DNA of 33,860 nt. It comes from Pirellulaceae bacterium. GTDB taxonomy: Bacteria > Planctomycetota > Planctomycetia > Pirellulales > Pirellulaceae. The notes under the pieces were generated by a model. That model did no database searches, had not been told where the DNA came from, and worked only from the letters and a program-made list of their open reading frames with translations. The stretch is from positions 1 to 33,860 of the forward strand of contig JAGFJK010000474.1 of NCBI GenBank assembly GCA_024102795.1, in the 5' to 3' direction. The position numbers and the translations under genes were made by a program. Each line of letters opens with the position of its first letter. Position 1 is the first letter of the stretch. Positions 23,754 to 31,510 of this stretch are shown one piece after another.

Positions 23754-26700
23754 CTATTTCTGGTCGGGAGGCCGCCGCTGCCGTTCCTCCTGAACCTTGC
23801 GTTTGGCGGCCAGCAGGCGGGCCGTGTAGTCGTCGGCCTCGCCCTGGCCGGGTGTCATCGGCTGGCTGGTTGCGGTCCGACGCGGCGCCGTGGCCGACGA
23901 ACCTCCGCTGGCGTCGCGCAGCACGTCGTCCAGGGGCCGCTGGGGTTCGGCCGGCGCGTCGGCGTCCACCACCGGTTCGAAGCGGGCCGTGGCCCGACGT
24001 TCGTCCAACTGCTGCTGGACGGCCGCCTTGCGGCTCCGCAGCCGGTCCAGCCGCTGGTCGGCCTGCTCCTGCCGTCCGCGGCGCAGCACCTTCTCGCGGA
24101 ACCAGACCACCAGCGGCTCGATCCATTCATAACTGATGGTGACCCGGCGGATGAACACGTCGGCGAAGAACACGCACATACCGATCACCATGAACAGCGG
24201 CCAGACGTCCTGGCTGCTGACCGCCTTGGCCAGATCCAGGCGGAACGAGTCGACGCCCAGCAACGATTCCAGGGTGTCTTCGGCCAGGTCCCGGCCGATC
24301 AACGCGCCCGGCTCGCCGCCTTCGGGCTTCAACTCCGCCAGGAACTCCAGCAGCGCCAGGTTGGTCTCCTTGTCCTGGTACTCGGCCGAGTAAGGCACGT
24401 TCACACCCGCGCGAATCGTGCCGTGCTCCTCGCCCGGATTGATGCTGAACAGGTAAGGGCCGGAGGACGCGGCGTCGAACTCGGCGACGTAGCGCCCCGG
24501 CGCCACCTGGCTGAAGGTCAGGTCCAGCGGTTCGCCCAGGTCGGGACCGACCGCCGCTCCGCCGATCGTCAGGAAATTCAGGAACTCATCATCCTTGTCC
24601 ATCGCGGTCACCACGATCCGCACCCTGCCGTCCTGCACGTCGCTGCTGACGGCGAACTTGTTCTCTTCGTTCACCGGGCGCATCGACCAGCGGATCAACT
24701 GCGTGAAGAACTTGTCGTAGTTCTCCCACTCGGTCCAACTGTCGGCCCAGCGTTTGCCGGCGTCGGTGGTCAGCACGGCGGTGCGTCCCAGCTTGTAGGT
24801 CCAACTGGCCAGCACCGTGGCGTTCTCGCGGTCGGGCGGCTGGGGCGAGATCAGCGAAACCTCGACCAGCGGGTTCTCCTTGACCGTGGTCAGCACCATT
24901 CCCTTGATCGGCGGCAGCGGGCCTTCGATTCCGTCGAGGATCTCGTGGCGGTAGTCGAGTACGGGCGAGATGGGAGGCGTGAAGTCCTTGACCAGCGGGC
25001 GGGCGACGCGGCGAGCCTCCTTCTGATAGATCTTGGGCAGCGCCTTGGGGTTGGTCACCACGTAGTAGCGGCCGCCGGTCTGCTGCGCGATGTTCTGCAG
25101 GGGCGTGCTGCCGGGCGGACCATGCGTGCCCACGGCCACCGTCGAGATCTTGATCTTGGCATTCACGTAGCCGGTGATCGTGGCGGCCCGCGGCGGCGAC
25201 GGGTCGCCGTCGCTGATGATGATCATGTGCTTGACCGCCGCGTTGACCCGGTTGAACCCGGCCAGGGCCATCCGCATCGCCGGATCGAATTGCGGCATGT
25301 CGCCCGGCGTCATCCGGTCCAGCCGGGCCATCATCTGGTTCTTCTGCCCGCTGACCCGAATCAGTCCGTTCGGCTTGCCCCACAGCCAGGCGTCGCCGCC
25401 GAAATTGTCCCAGTGCAGCAGGCCGCAGTAGTCCATCGGCCCCAGCACCTCGATCGCCTCGCGGGCCACGACCTTCTGCCAGTGGTTGCCCTGAGCCATC
25501 TCCGAGGCGTGCATCATCAGCACCAGGGCGCCCACCGCCTGGATCTTGCTGTTCTTGATCTGGAAATCGACCGGCATCGCCTTTTCCAGCTCGGTGTTGG
25601 CCCAGCCGCCAGCGCCAAAGCTGTTGGGGCCGCCCAGCATCACCAGGCCGCAGCCCATCTGCTCGGTGTTGCTGACCAGCATCTGGATCTGCTCGTCGCT
25701 GAAGTTCGTCACCGCCTTGCTGTCGCCGCTGCTCCGCGGCACATTGGCCAGCACGACCGAGTCGTAGCCTTGCAGTTCGGCCAGGTTGGTGAACAACTGG
25801 TCGCTGGGCATGACGTCGATTTCGATGTTGTTCGACCGCAGCCGCTCAATCAGGAAATCAAACTCGCCCGGCTCCTCCCAGTCCACGATCATCAGCACCC
25901 GCCCCTTCCCGCGGACGTAGGTGAATGCCGTGGCGGAGTTGTTCTGAGCCATCAGGTCGTCCGCCGGATCGTCGGGCGTGAATACAGCCCGATACCGGTA
26001 GACGGCCGGCTGGTCGATCGTATGCTCGAACCGCAGCACCGTCTTGCCCGGCGGCAGGTCGACCGGCATCTCGCTGATCAACTGCTCGTCCGCTCCGACC
26101 TGCTGCGTGATCTTCAGCTTGCCGCGGACGCTGCGCCCTTCGGCGGAGCCAGTCCCCTCGGCAAAGTTGTTCAACACCACGCGGGCTTCCGTGGGCTGGC
26201 CGCGGCGGACGTCCGACGGAATGGCGATCTTTTCCACCGCGACTTCCGAGCGGGTGGTCAGCCGCACGGGAACCACGTCGATGCCGATCTGATTCTCGGC
26301 CAGCATCTGGGCCACCGCGCGGGCGTTGCCCTGGTTCTCGTTGCCGTCGGTGACCAGCACGATCCGTTTGGCCGAATCATCCGGAAACGAAGCCAGGGCC
26401 AGCTTCATGGCGGCTTCCAGGTTGGTCGCCTCGGTGTTCTCCAGGTAGCTCTCCGGCCTCGAGAGGCGGGGCACGTCGTCGTCGAACGGCGGGATCTCGA
26501 TCGTCGCGTCGCGGCCAAACACGATCACGCCGGCCCGGTCCTGCCGCTCGTCCCGGCGATGCTTGCTGACCGCTTCCGACACGTACTCCAGCATCAACTG
26601 CCGTTTGGCCAGCGGGATGCTCTCCGACTGGTCCAGCAAGTAGATCACGGTCATCTTCTGGCTGATCTTCCGCAACTGGACTTCGGCCAACGCCAGCACG

Positions 26701-26858
26701 AACAGCAGGACGACCAGCGACCGCAAGGCAATCGCCAGCAGGCGGCGGACGTTGCCCAGGCCCGCCAGACTGCGATAGCTGAACACCCAGAGCAAGGGCA
26801 ACAGCAACAGCAACGCCAGAAAGGCGGGTCTGCCAAAGCCGACGTCGAGATTGAACAT
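23754..26858 (-). CDS. Large VWA/glutamine-amidotransferase-like membrane protein
   Basis: A 1034-residue protein. Two N-terminal helices (about 11-28 and 41-60) precede a VWA domain with DQSES (76-80), then TDGNENQG. A middle amidotransferase-like segment follows (RVLMIVDWEEPG to MLGGPNSFGAGG, roughly 300-430) and then a second VWA-like unit whose DxSxS site reads MHASEM, so the first Asp is absent, though IISDGDPSPP remains. A C-terminal helix (PLFMVIGMCVFFADVFI) and a charged Gln/Arg-rich tail follow. ATG 26858 precedes the first helix. It leads the MoxR run (MoxR starts 52 bases downstream) and is probably a membrane component of that machinery. Confidence 0.87.
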   Translation of the reverse strand: MFNLDVGFGRPAFLALLLLLPLLWVFSYRSLAGLGNVRRLLAIALRSLVVLLFVLALAEVQLRKISQKMTVIYLLDQSESIPLAKRQLMLEYVSEAVSKHRRDERQDRAGVIVFGRDATIEIPPFDDDVPRLSRPESYLENTEATNLEAAMKLALASFPDDSAKRIVLVTDGNENQGNARAVAQMLAENQIGIDVVPVRLTTRSEVAVEKIAIPSDVRRGQPTEARVVLNNFAEGTGSAEGRSVRGKLKITQQVGADEQLISEMPVDLPPGKTVLRFEHTIDQPAVYRYRAVFTPDDPADDLMAQNNSATAFTYVRGKGRVLMIVDWEEPGEFDFLIERLRSNNIEIDVMPSDQLFTNLAELQGYDSVVLANVPRSSGDSKAVTNFSDEQIQMLVSNTEQMGCGLVMLGGPNSFGAGGWANTELEKAMPVDFQIKNSKIQAVGALVLMMHASEMAQGNHWQKVVAREAIEVLGPMDYCGLLHWDNFGGDAWLWGKPNGLIRVSGQKNQMMARLDRMTPGDMPQFDPAMRMALAGFNRVNAAVKHMIIISDGDPSPPRAATITGYVNAKIKISTVAVGTHGPPGSTPLQNIAQQTGGRYYVVTNPKALPKIYQKEARRVARPLVKDFTPPISPVLDYRHEILDGIEGPLPPIKGMVLTTVKENPLVEVSLISPQPPDRENATVLASWTYKLGRTAVLTTDAGKRWADSWTEWENYDKFFTQLIRWSMRPVNEENKFAVSSDVQDGRVRIVVTAMDKDDEFLNFLTIGGAAVGPDLGEPLDLTFSQVAPGRYVAEFDAASSGPYLFSINPGEEHGTIRAGVNVPYSAEYQDKETNLALLEFLAELKPEGGEPGALIGRDLAEDTLESLLGVDSFRLDLAKAVSSQDVWPLFMVIGMCVFFADVFIRRVTISYEWIEPLVVWFREKVLRRGRQEQADQRLDRLRSRKAAVQQQLDERRATARFEPVVDADAPAEPQRPLDDVLRDASGGSSATAPRRTATSQPMTPGQGEADDYTARLLAAKRKVQEERQRRPPDQK

Positions 26859-27047
26859 GCCGTGCGCCTCGTCACAGCGAGCGGAAAGGATCGCCACCCA
26901 CGCGGGCCGGCCGCCTGAAACAGGCCGCTCGCCCGCAACCGGTCGATTCTAGCCGTTCGGCATCAGCTTTCCCACTCAGAGACCACCAGGAATTCCCACC
27001 CGGAAGATTCCCCTCACCCCGCCAGCATTCATCGGCCATCCCCGCGG
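26859..27047. other. Intergenic region with a two-part hairpin
   Basis: Spacer between the NHL lipoprotein and the large VWA gene (both minus). It contains the hairpin at 26902-26936 described separately. The promoter of the VWA-MoxR run may lie here, but no clear boxes are seen. Confidence 0.45.
26902..26936 (-). repeat. Hairpin with inner CCTG-AAA-CAGG stem
   Basis: GCGGGC (26902-26907) pairs with GCCCGC (26931-26936), enclosing a CCTG-AAA-CAGG stem (26914-26924). It sits 44 bases upstream of the VWA ATG, in its 5' region, and downstream of the NHL gene. It could be a terminator of the NHL gene or a leader structure. Confidence 0.4.
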
Positions 27048-28013
27048 CTACATCCGGATCGTTTGCACTCGATGGTTGTACGTGTCCAGGACGTGCAGGC
27101 GGCCGCGGCTGTCCAGCACCAGGGCCCAGGGCTGAGACAGCTCGCCCTCGCGCCGGCCGCTGATACCCCAGCAACCCAACGACTGTCCGTCCAGCGTGAA
27201 CTTCTGTACGCGATGGTTGCCATATTCACACAGGTACAAGTGCCCCTGGCCGTCCAGCACCAGGTCGTACGGGTAGCTAAGTTGTCCCGGCTGCTCGCCC
27301 TGCTCGCCCCAGAGCTTGACCAGTTGGGCCTGGTCGCCGGTGGCGTCGAAGACCTGAATCCGATGGTTGCACGCATCGGCGACCCAGATCCGGTCCTCGG
27401 CGTCGATCGCCAGGTTCTGGGGCCGCACGAACTGTCCGGGCTGCGAACCGTGGCCGCCCCATTGAAAGAGGAACTGGCCGTGGCGGTCGAATTTCTGCAC
27501 CCGGTCGTATTCGCCGTACTCGGCGATGTAGTAGTTGCCCTGCGAATCCTGCACGGCGTCGGTGACGAAATTGAACTGGCCGGGACCGTGCCCGCACGTT
27601 CCCCCAATCGTCCGCTGGGAAAGCAATTCACCCTCTGGCGTATACACCAGCATGCGGAAGTAATGCGTATCGGCGACCAGCAGGTTGCCGTCCAGGTCGA
27701 AGCTAAGCCCCGATGGTTTGCCGTTGTCGATTTCCGGAGTCCGCCAGCCGCGAAGAAACTCCCCTTCCGCCGTGAACACCTGAATCCGGCCGGTCATGTC
27801 GACGATGTAAAGCCGATCCTGGTCGTCGATGGCCATGGCCCGAGGTTTCTGCAGGCGGCCCTCCGAGATGCCTCGGCGTCCCCAGACTTCGAGCAGCCGG
27901 CCGCTGGAACCGCTGGCCATCTCCGTGCAGCCAGTGATCAGCAGCAGCAACGGCAGCCACGCCAACCACGCCAGCCTGTCACATCGGAGTTGGCGGGTCG
28001 GGGCTTCGTTCAT
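27048..28013 (-). CDS. NHL-repeat lipoprotein
   Basis: A 321-residue protein. Residues 1-29 form a lipoprotein signal (LPLLLLITGC, lipid-bound Cys at 29). The remainder is a six-bladed NHL-type propeller with repeats such as KPRAMAIDDQDRLYIVDM (56-73), RPQNLAIDAEDRIWVADACN, YPYDLVLDGQGHLYLCEYGN and QPWALVLDSRGRLHVLDTYN. It is likely anchored outside the cytoplasm and may bind a ligand or another protein. It is 189 bases upstream of the MoxR run on the same strand and may or may not share its transcript. ATG 28013 places the signal peptide at the start. Confidence 0.88.
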   Translation of the reverse strand: MNEAPTRQLRCDRLAWLAWLPLLLLITGCTEMASGSSGRLLEVWGRRGISEGRLQKPRAMAIDDQDRLYIVDMTGRIQVFTAEGEFLRGWRTPEIDNGKPSGLSFDLDGNLLVADTHYFRMLVYTPEGELLSQRTIGGTCGHGPGQFNFVTDAVQDSQGNYYIAEYGEYDRVQKFDRHGQFLFQWGGHGSQPGQFVRPQNLAIDAEDRIWVADACNHRIQVFDATGDQAQLVKLWGEQGEQPGQLSYPYDLVLDGQGHLYLCEYGNHRVQKFTLDGQSLGCWGISGRREGELSQPWALVLDSRGRLHVLDTYNHRVQTIRM

Positions 28014-28282
28014 GACGGTTCAGATCGCCGGGGCCAAGATACTGGAATGTTTGGCGGGGCACCGCGGACACCGCCGGGCACAGGGTCTTCGCGGCGGCAG
28101 CCAGCCGTCCCTCCTGCGATTGTACGTTCCACAGTGCCCGGGCAGAAGTCGTCGGCCGGCGGCTGGAGGCCGCGAGCGGGTCGCCGGCGCCGGCTTGACC
28201 ATGGCTCGCAAAGACGGGTATCGTAACAGATTCCAAGGAAGAACCCCAGTTTTTCGCGGCTGCCGGCGCTGCCCTTGTGCCC
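28014..28282. other. Divergent intergenic region
   Basis: Spacer between the NHL gene (minus) and the TsaC-phosphatase gene (plus). A candidate promoter for the plus-strand gene is listed separately. Nothing else convincing is seen. Confidence 0.4.
28195..28224 (+). promoter_or_regulatory. Candidate sigma70-type promoter for the TsaC-phosphatase fusion
   Basis: TTGACC (28195-28200) and TATCGT (28219-28224) with an 18-base spacer match the TTGACA/TATAAT consensus at 5/6 and 4/6. The ATG at 28283 lies 58 bases downstream. Confidence 0.4.
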
Positions 28283-29437
28283 ATGTCTCCCATTCTGATC
28301 GATTTGCGAACCGCCGAGGACCAGCGCGACGCCGTCCACCGGGCCGTCCAGGCGCTGGTCGAAGGACACGTGGTGGCTTTCCCGACCGAGACGGTGTACG
28401 GGCTGGCCGCCAGCGCGCTGTGCGAGCCGGCCGTGGTTCGCTTGCTGGAGCTGAAGGGGCGCGACGCGGGCAAGGCGATCGCCCTGGCCATCAAGAGTCC
28501 GGACGCGGCGTTGGACTATGTGCCTCAGCTTTCCGAACTGGGCCGGCGGCTGGCTCGCCGCTGCTGGCCCGGGCCGGTCACGCTGGTGTTGAACAACGAC
28601 CATCCGGACAGCGTGCTGAACCAGCTCCCGCCGCGGGTCCGCCAGGCCGTGGTGCCGGGGGCCACGGTCGGGTTGCGCGTGCCGGCGCATCCGGTCCTGC
28701 TGTCCGTGCTGAGACTGCTGCCCGGTCCGCTGGTGTTGACCAGCGCCAATCGCTCGGGCGAGCCGGAAGCGGAAACCGGACAGGATGTGGCCCACCTGTT
28801 TGGCGACCAGGTGGGATTGGTGCTGGACGAGGGCCGTTGCAAGCTGGGACAACCTTCGTCGGTGGTGCGGGTGGATGGCAACCGACTGGAAATGTTGCGC
28901 AACGGCGCGGTCAACGCCGCGAATCTGAAGCGCCTGGCCAGCTTCGCCGTGTTGCTGGTGTGCACCGGAAACACCTGCCGCAGCCCGATGGCCGAAGTGC
29001 TGCTGAAACAGCAACTGGCGGATCGGTTGCGCGTGCCGCTCGATGGTCTGGAGGACCGCGGCGTGATGGTCATGTCGGCGGGAATCGCGGCGATGGCCGG
29101 CGGGCGATCCGCGTCCGAAGCGGTGCAGGCAATGGCCGACCGGGGACTCGACCTGTCGTCGCACGAGAGCCAGCCGCTGACCGACCGCCTGGTGCGGTTC
29201 GCCGACCTGATTCTGACCATGACGCGGGGGCACCGGGAGGCGATCCGAGCGCAATGGCCGGAAGCCACGGATCGGGTCCACTTGCTGTCGCGCGATCATG
29301 CCGATATTTCCGATCCGATCGGCGGCCCGCCCGAACTTTACGTGCAATGCGCCGATCAGATCGAAGCGCAATTGCGAGGGTGGCTCCAGCAGCTCGACCT
29401 GGACAACCTGCTGGGGACGTTCATCGGCCAGGCCTGA
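28283..29437 (+). CDS. tsaC: Fusion: L-threonylcarbamoyladenylate synthase (TsaC/YwlC) + low-molecular-weight phosphatase (YwlE-like)
   Basis: A 384-residue two-domain enzyme. The N-terminal ~210 residues are a YrdC/Sua5-type domain: PTETVYGLAA (34-43), LKGRDAGKAIALAI (57-70), SANRSGEPE (154-162) and GQPSSVVRVDG (189-199); it makes threonylcarbamoyl-AMP for the tRNA modification t6A. The C-terminal part (about 221-384) is a low-molecular-weight phosphatase with the CX5R active site CTGNTCRS (C227, R233) and the acid loop DPIGG (D344). In Bacillus subtilis the same two activities are separate, nearby genes (ywlC, ywlE; YwlE is a protein-arginine phosphatase), which fits a fusion. Whether this domain dephosphorylates arginine or tyrosine cannot be read here. 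ATG 28283 is favoured over the GTG 28277 six bases upstream. Cytoplasmic. Confidence 0.93.
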   Translation: MSPILIDLRTAEDQRDAVHRAVQALVEGHVVAFPTETVYGLAASALCEPAVVRLLELKGRDAGKAIALAIKSPDAALDYVPQLSELGRRLARRCWPGPVTLVLNNDHPDSVLNQLPPRVRQAVVPGATVGLRVPAHPVLLSVLRLLPGPLVLTSANRSGEPEAETGQDVAHLFGDQVGLVLDEGRCKLGQPSSVVRVDGNRLEMLRNGAVNAANLKRLASFAVLLVCTGNTCRSPMAEVLLKQQLADRLRVPLDGLEDRGVMVMSAGIAAMAGGRSASEAVQAMADRGLDLSSHESQPLTDRLVRFADLILTMTRGHREAIRAQWPEATDRVHLLSRDHADISDPIGGPPELYVQCADQIEAQLRGWLQQLDLDNLLGTFIGQA

Positions 29438-29476
29438 TGCCGCTCGGCGACCGACTTCATCGGCCACGTCATGTTT

Positions 29477-29499
29477 GCCGGATCCGGCGACCTCGCCGG
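29477..29499 (+). repeat. Overlapping palindrome and hairpin
   Basis: GCCGGATCCGGC (29477-29488) is a perfect 12-base palindrome; CCGGCG/CGCCGG (29484-29499, 4-base loop) overlaps it. Only one can form at a time. It follows the TsaC-phosphatase stop by 40 bases. Confidence 0.4.
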
Positions 29500-29506
29500 C
29501 TCAACC

Positions 29507-29543
29507 TTTGCGGTCGTAGCGGTCATGTCACGGGGACCGCAAA
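29507..29543 (+). terminator. 9-bp stem hairpin after the TsaC-phosphatase gene
   Basis: TTTGCGGTC (29507-29515) pairs perfectly with GACCGCAAA (29535-29543), with a 19-base loop. It is 69 bases past the stop and followed by a pyrimidine-rich CTTCTTG. Terminator or structured element; the loop is longer than in a typical intrinsic terminator. Confidence 0.45.
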
Positions 29544-29685
29544 CTTCTTGTCTGGCAACGAGTTGATTCCCTGGGCTCAAGCTTGGAGCCGCTGAAGATT
29601 GCTGATACAGTCGAGTTCATGTGGTGGCCGCCCCAGCCGCCACGCTGGACAATCCTTCAGCCTCATGATGCTCAGGATGCTCGGC

Positions 29686-30255
29686 ATGCCCGAAACTCGC
29701 CATCCCAAATCCGACGAGGTGGAACACCTGCTGCTGAACGCCCAGTTGCGGGATGAACTCGAACCGTTCCTGGACGAATCGATCGACCTGGTGAACGTCC
29801 GGCGGATGCCGACCCAGGTGGAGAACGAGTTCCTGGCGTCGATGCTGGCCTGGGAACGAGCGCCCGTGCTGCCGATCCGCCAGTGGTTCGAACCGGAACT
29901 CTGCCTGCCTCGGCCCGACCAGTTGGACGATCAGCGGCTGAGCGAACTGTTGTGGGACACGATCCACTTGCTGTACGAGCGGCGGATCGTGCTGGAGTTT
30001 ACCGACCATCTTTCGGACCGGGCCCTGTACTGCGTGATCTACCGCGACATTCTCTCGTCGCGGGAAAAGAAAGTCGACCTGCCCAAGAACTACCTGCACT
30101 GGCATTGCCTGGATCCAAGCGACGAGCCAGAACCGTGGCTGCGTTACTACGCTTCGGACGAGGAACGCCTGGCCTGGGAAGCCGAAACGGGGCTGCCACT
30201 GCCGCCGTCCGAATCGCCGCCCTATCCGCGCAAGATGCCCCGGCATCCGCTGTAG
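29686..30255 (+). CDS. Conserved-looking hypothetical protein
   Basis: A 189-residue soluble protein with no family I recognise. It is acidic, with no signal peptide or membrane segment. Features: repeated Glu/Leu-rich helices (EVEHLLLNAQLRDELEPFLD), a Trp/Tyr-rich middle (PIRQWFEPELCLPRP, ALYCVIYRDIL) and a Pro-rich C-terminus (PPSESPPYPRKMPRHPL). The start is uncertain: ATG 29686 is taken because an AGGA lies 8 bases upstream; ATGs at 29665 and 29668 are alternatives. It is downstream of the TsaC-phosphatase gene and convergent with the DinB-like gene. Its codon use resembles the surrounding genes. Confidence 0.6.
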   Translation: MPETRHPKSDEVEHLLLNAQLRDELEPFLDESIDLVNVRRMPTQVENEFLASMLAWERAPVLPIRQWFEPELCLPRPDQLDDQRLSELLWDTIHLLYERRIVLEFTDHLSDRALYCVIYRDILSSREKKVDLPKNYLHWHCLDPSDEPEPWLRYYASDEERLAWEAETGLPLPPSESPPYPRKMPRHPL

Positions 30256-30269
30256 TCGCGGACCATCAA

Positions 30270-30289
30270 GCCCGACGCGAGAGCGAGGG
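30270..30289 (+). repeat. Dispersed ~20-bp motif, copy 2
   Basis: AGCCCGACGCGAGAGCGAGG, related to 13507-13526 and to 30298-30317. It lies in the convergent gap between the hypothetical and DinB-like genes. Confidence 0.5.
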
Positions 30290-30297
30290 GCCGTTTA

Positions 30298-30317
30298 ACC
30301 CGACTCGTCAGCGAGGA
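30298..30317 (+). repeat. Dispersed ~20-bp motif, copy 3, overlapping a stop codon
   Basis: ACCCGACTCGTCAGCGAGGA aligns with copy 2 at a 28-base period with a few mismatches. It contributes the stop codon (30308-30310) and last codons of the minus-strand DinB-like gene. Confidence 0.5.
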
Positions 30318-30826
30318 GCCAGAAGCCGCTTGAGCAACTGGATCTGCCCGGCGTGATAGATGTCGTGCAGGGCAATCCCGCGAATCAACTGCTCGTGATT
30401 CAACTTGCCGCTCCGGCCGATCGGTTCCCGCAACCGCTCCTCCGGCAACGCCGCCACCGCCGTTCTTAACTGCTCGTGCATGGAATCCAGCAACGCCAGT
30501 TCGCGCCGCCAGCCGCTCGCGTCGCTGGCGTCCGCGCGTTCGAACCAGTTGGAACCAGCCAGCGGAAACGAGCCGCGCTGCTCGCCGCGCAGCCGGCGGT
30601 GCACGGTGTACTTCCAATAGGCCGCGTGCAACATCTGCTCCCAGATGTTGTGCCGCCCCGACTGGGGACGCGCGACGGCCTGCCCGGACGTCAACCCGCG
30701 AAGCGACCCGCGCAGCGCGGGACCGTGCCAGGATGGGCCGCGGAAGGCGTCGTCCAGCATCCGCAGCAGCAACTGCAGTTCCGCAGCGGCCGGCGGCTCC
30801 GCATCGGCGGACTTTGGGCGAGTCAT
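30308..30826 (-). CDS. DinB-like (DUF664-type) four-helix metal protein
   Basis: A 172-residue cytoplasmic protein. The metal triad of the DinB/YfiT superfamily is visible: H67 in NIWEQMLHAAYWKY (60-73), and H154 and H158 in HDIYHAGQIQ (154-163). Members are often thiol-dependent transferases or of unknown function; no specific substrate is suggested here. ATG 30826 is supported by AGGAG about 7 bases upstream. A long reading frame above it runs through the 7-bp repeats and is not coding. It stands at the end of a minus-strand run following the anti-sigma-like gene, with a repeat-rich 260-base spacer between. Confidence 0.85.
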   Translation of the reverse strand: MTRPKSADAEPPAAAELQLLLRMLDDAFRGPSWHGPALRGSLRGLTSGQAVARPQSGRHNIWEQMLHAAYWKYTVHRRLRGEQRGSFPLAGSNWFERADASDASGWRRELALLDSMHEQLRTAVAALPEERLREPIGRSGKLNHEQLIRGIALHDIYHAGQIQLLKRLLAPR

Positions 30827-30930
30827 CGGGCGGCTCCTGGATTCAACGTGCCAAGACGTGGTTGTCGACTGGCTTGAAAAGCGTTGGACAAGTCGACGAG
30901 TCGTCGCATTTTCGGGCCGGATGCCCGGCC

Positions 30931-30960
30931 ATCTGCGGCAGTCTGCGGCATTCTGCGGCA
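30931..30960 (+). repeat. Decamer array (N)TCTGCGGCA x3
   Basis: Three 10-base units differing only in the first base (A, G, T). Confidence 0.65.
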
Positions 30961-31004
30961 TTCCGGGGAATTTTCGGAGCAGACGTCTTAGCTGGAAGAT
31001 GGAG

Positions 31005-31032
31005 ATTGCAAATTGCAAATTGCAAATTGCAA
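31005..31032 (+). repeat. Heptamer array ATTGCAA x4
   Basis: Four identical 7-base units followed by a degenerate ATTCGAG. Confidence 0.8.
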
Positions 31033-31045
31033 ATTCGAGATTAAG

Positions 31046-31083
31046 GACTGACGACTGACGACTGACAACTGACAACTGACAAC
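31046..31083 (+). repeat. Heptamer array (G/A)ACTGAC x5
   Basis: Three GACTGAC and two AACTGAC units, then AAC. Related to the AACTGAC/AACTGAT array at 16945-16983. It ends 4 bases before the stop codon of the minus-strand anti-sigma-like gene. Confidence 0.8.
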
Positions 31084-31086
31084 GGC

Positions 31087-31497
31087 TCAGCGATCGCGGG
31101 GCAGGTAACCGGCACTGGTGTCGAAATACTTGCGCCGCCGCGAACTGGCGACCGCCGAGTTTTCCTCCTGCTGGCGCTGCAGGTCGGCCAGATTGGCCTG
31201 GCAGTAGCGGCAACCGATCTCCTGCAGATGGAACCGGATGTAATCGGCCCGCTCGTCCGGCACGGCACCCAGCAGATAGCTGCCCAGATGCTGGCGAGTG
31301 GGGCAGGTGATCCGGTGCCGCCGCCAGATTTCGGCCAGCGTGTGCGAGCCGCCGCTGAGTCCCTGGTTGATTTCCGCCAGCCGCCGCATCAGTTCGGGCT
31401 GCTTGCGCAGCGCCGCTTCGATCGCCACCATGTCGGCGGGCGAAAGTGCCTCGTCCAGATAGGCTTCCAGTTCGGCGCGGGTGAACGTGCGGGACAT
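31087..31497 (-). CDS. Candidate soluble zinc-binding anti-sigma factor
   Basis: A 136-residue protein with no membrane helix. An H-x5-C-x2-C motif (H90, C96, C99 in HLQEIGCRYC) plus C65 resembles, but does not exactly match, the H-x3-C-x2-C of zinc-binding anti-sigma factors. The N-terminal AYLDEALSPADMVAIEAAL is helical and acidic. It starts 13 bases after the stop of the sigma-factor gene, the classic position for a cognate anti-sigma factor. It would then bind the sigma factor in the cytoplasm. Function is inferred from context and motif; the repeat array abuts its stop. Confidence 0.6.
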   Translation of the reverse strand: MSRTFTRAELEAYLDEALSPADMVAIEAALRKQPELMRRLAEINQGLSGGSHTLAEIWRRHRITCPTRQHLGSYLLGAVPDERADYIRFHLQEIGCRYCQANLADLQRQQEENSAVASSRRRKYFDTSAGYLPRDR

Positions 31498-31510
31498 GCA
31501 GCGTGGGCGA

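Larger units (their letters stand above)
29438..29685. other. Intergenic region with strong hairpins
   Basis: About 250 bases between the fusion gene and the following plus-strand gene. It contains the palindrome/hairpin cluster at 29477-29499 and the 9-bp stem at 29507-29543. No gene is seen. Confidence 0.45.
30827..31086. other. Repeat-rich intergenic region, no gene
   Basis: Between the DinB-like start and the anti-sigma-like stop. It contains three tandem arrays with different units (30931-30960, 31005-31032, 31046-31083). Several open frames pass through because the 7-base unit gives repetitive peptides in three frames; none is taken as a gene. Confidence 0.6.

Noticed and set aside
23226..26918. 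1230-codon open frame on the plus strand
   Set aside because: It is antisense to the well-supported VWA gene; high GC and codon bias create long open antisense frames, and the translation is low-complexity His/Arg/Gln-rich.
30843..31213. Peptide-coding frames through the repeat spacer
   Set aside because: The repetitive peptides come from period-7 DNA units read in several frames; no ribosome site or family match supports a gene.
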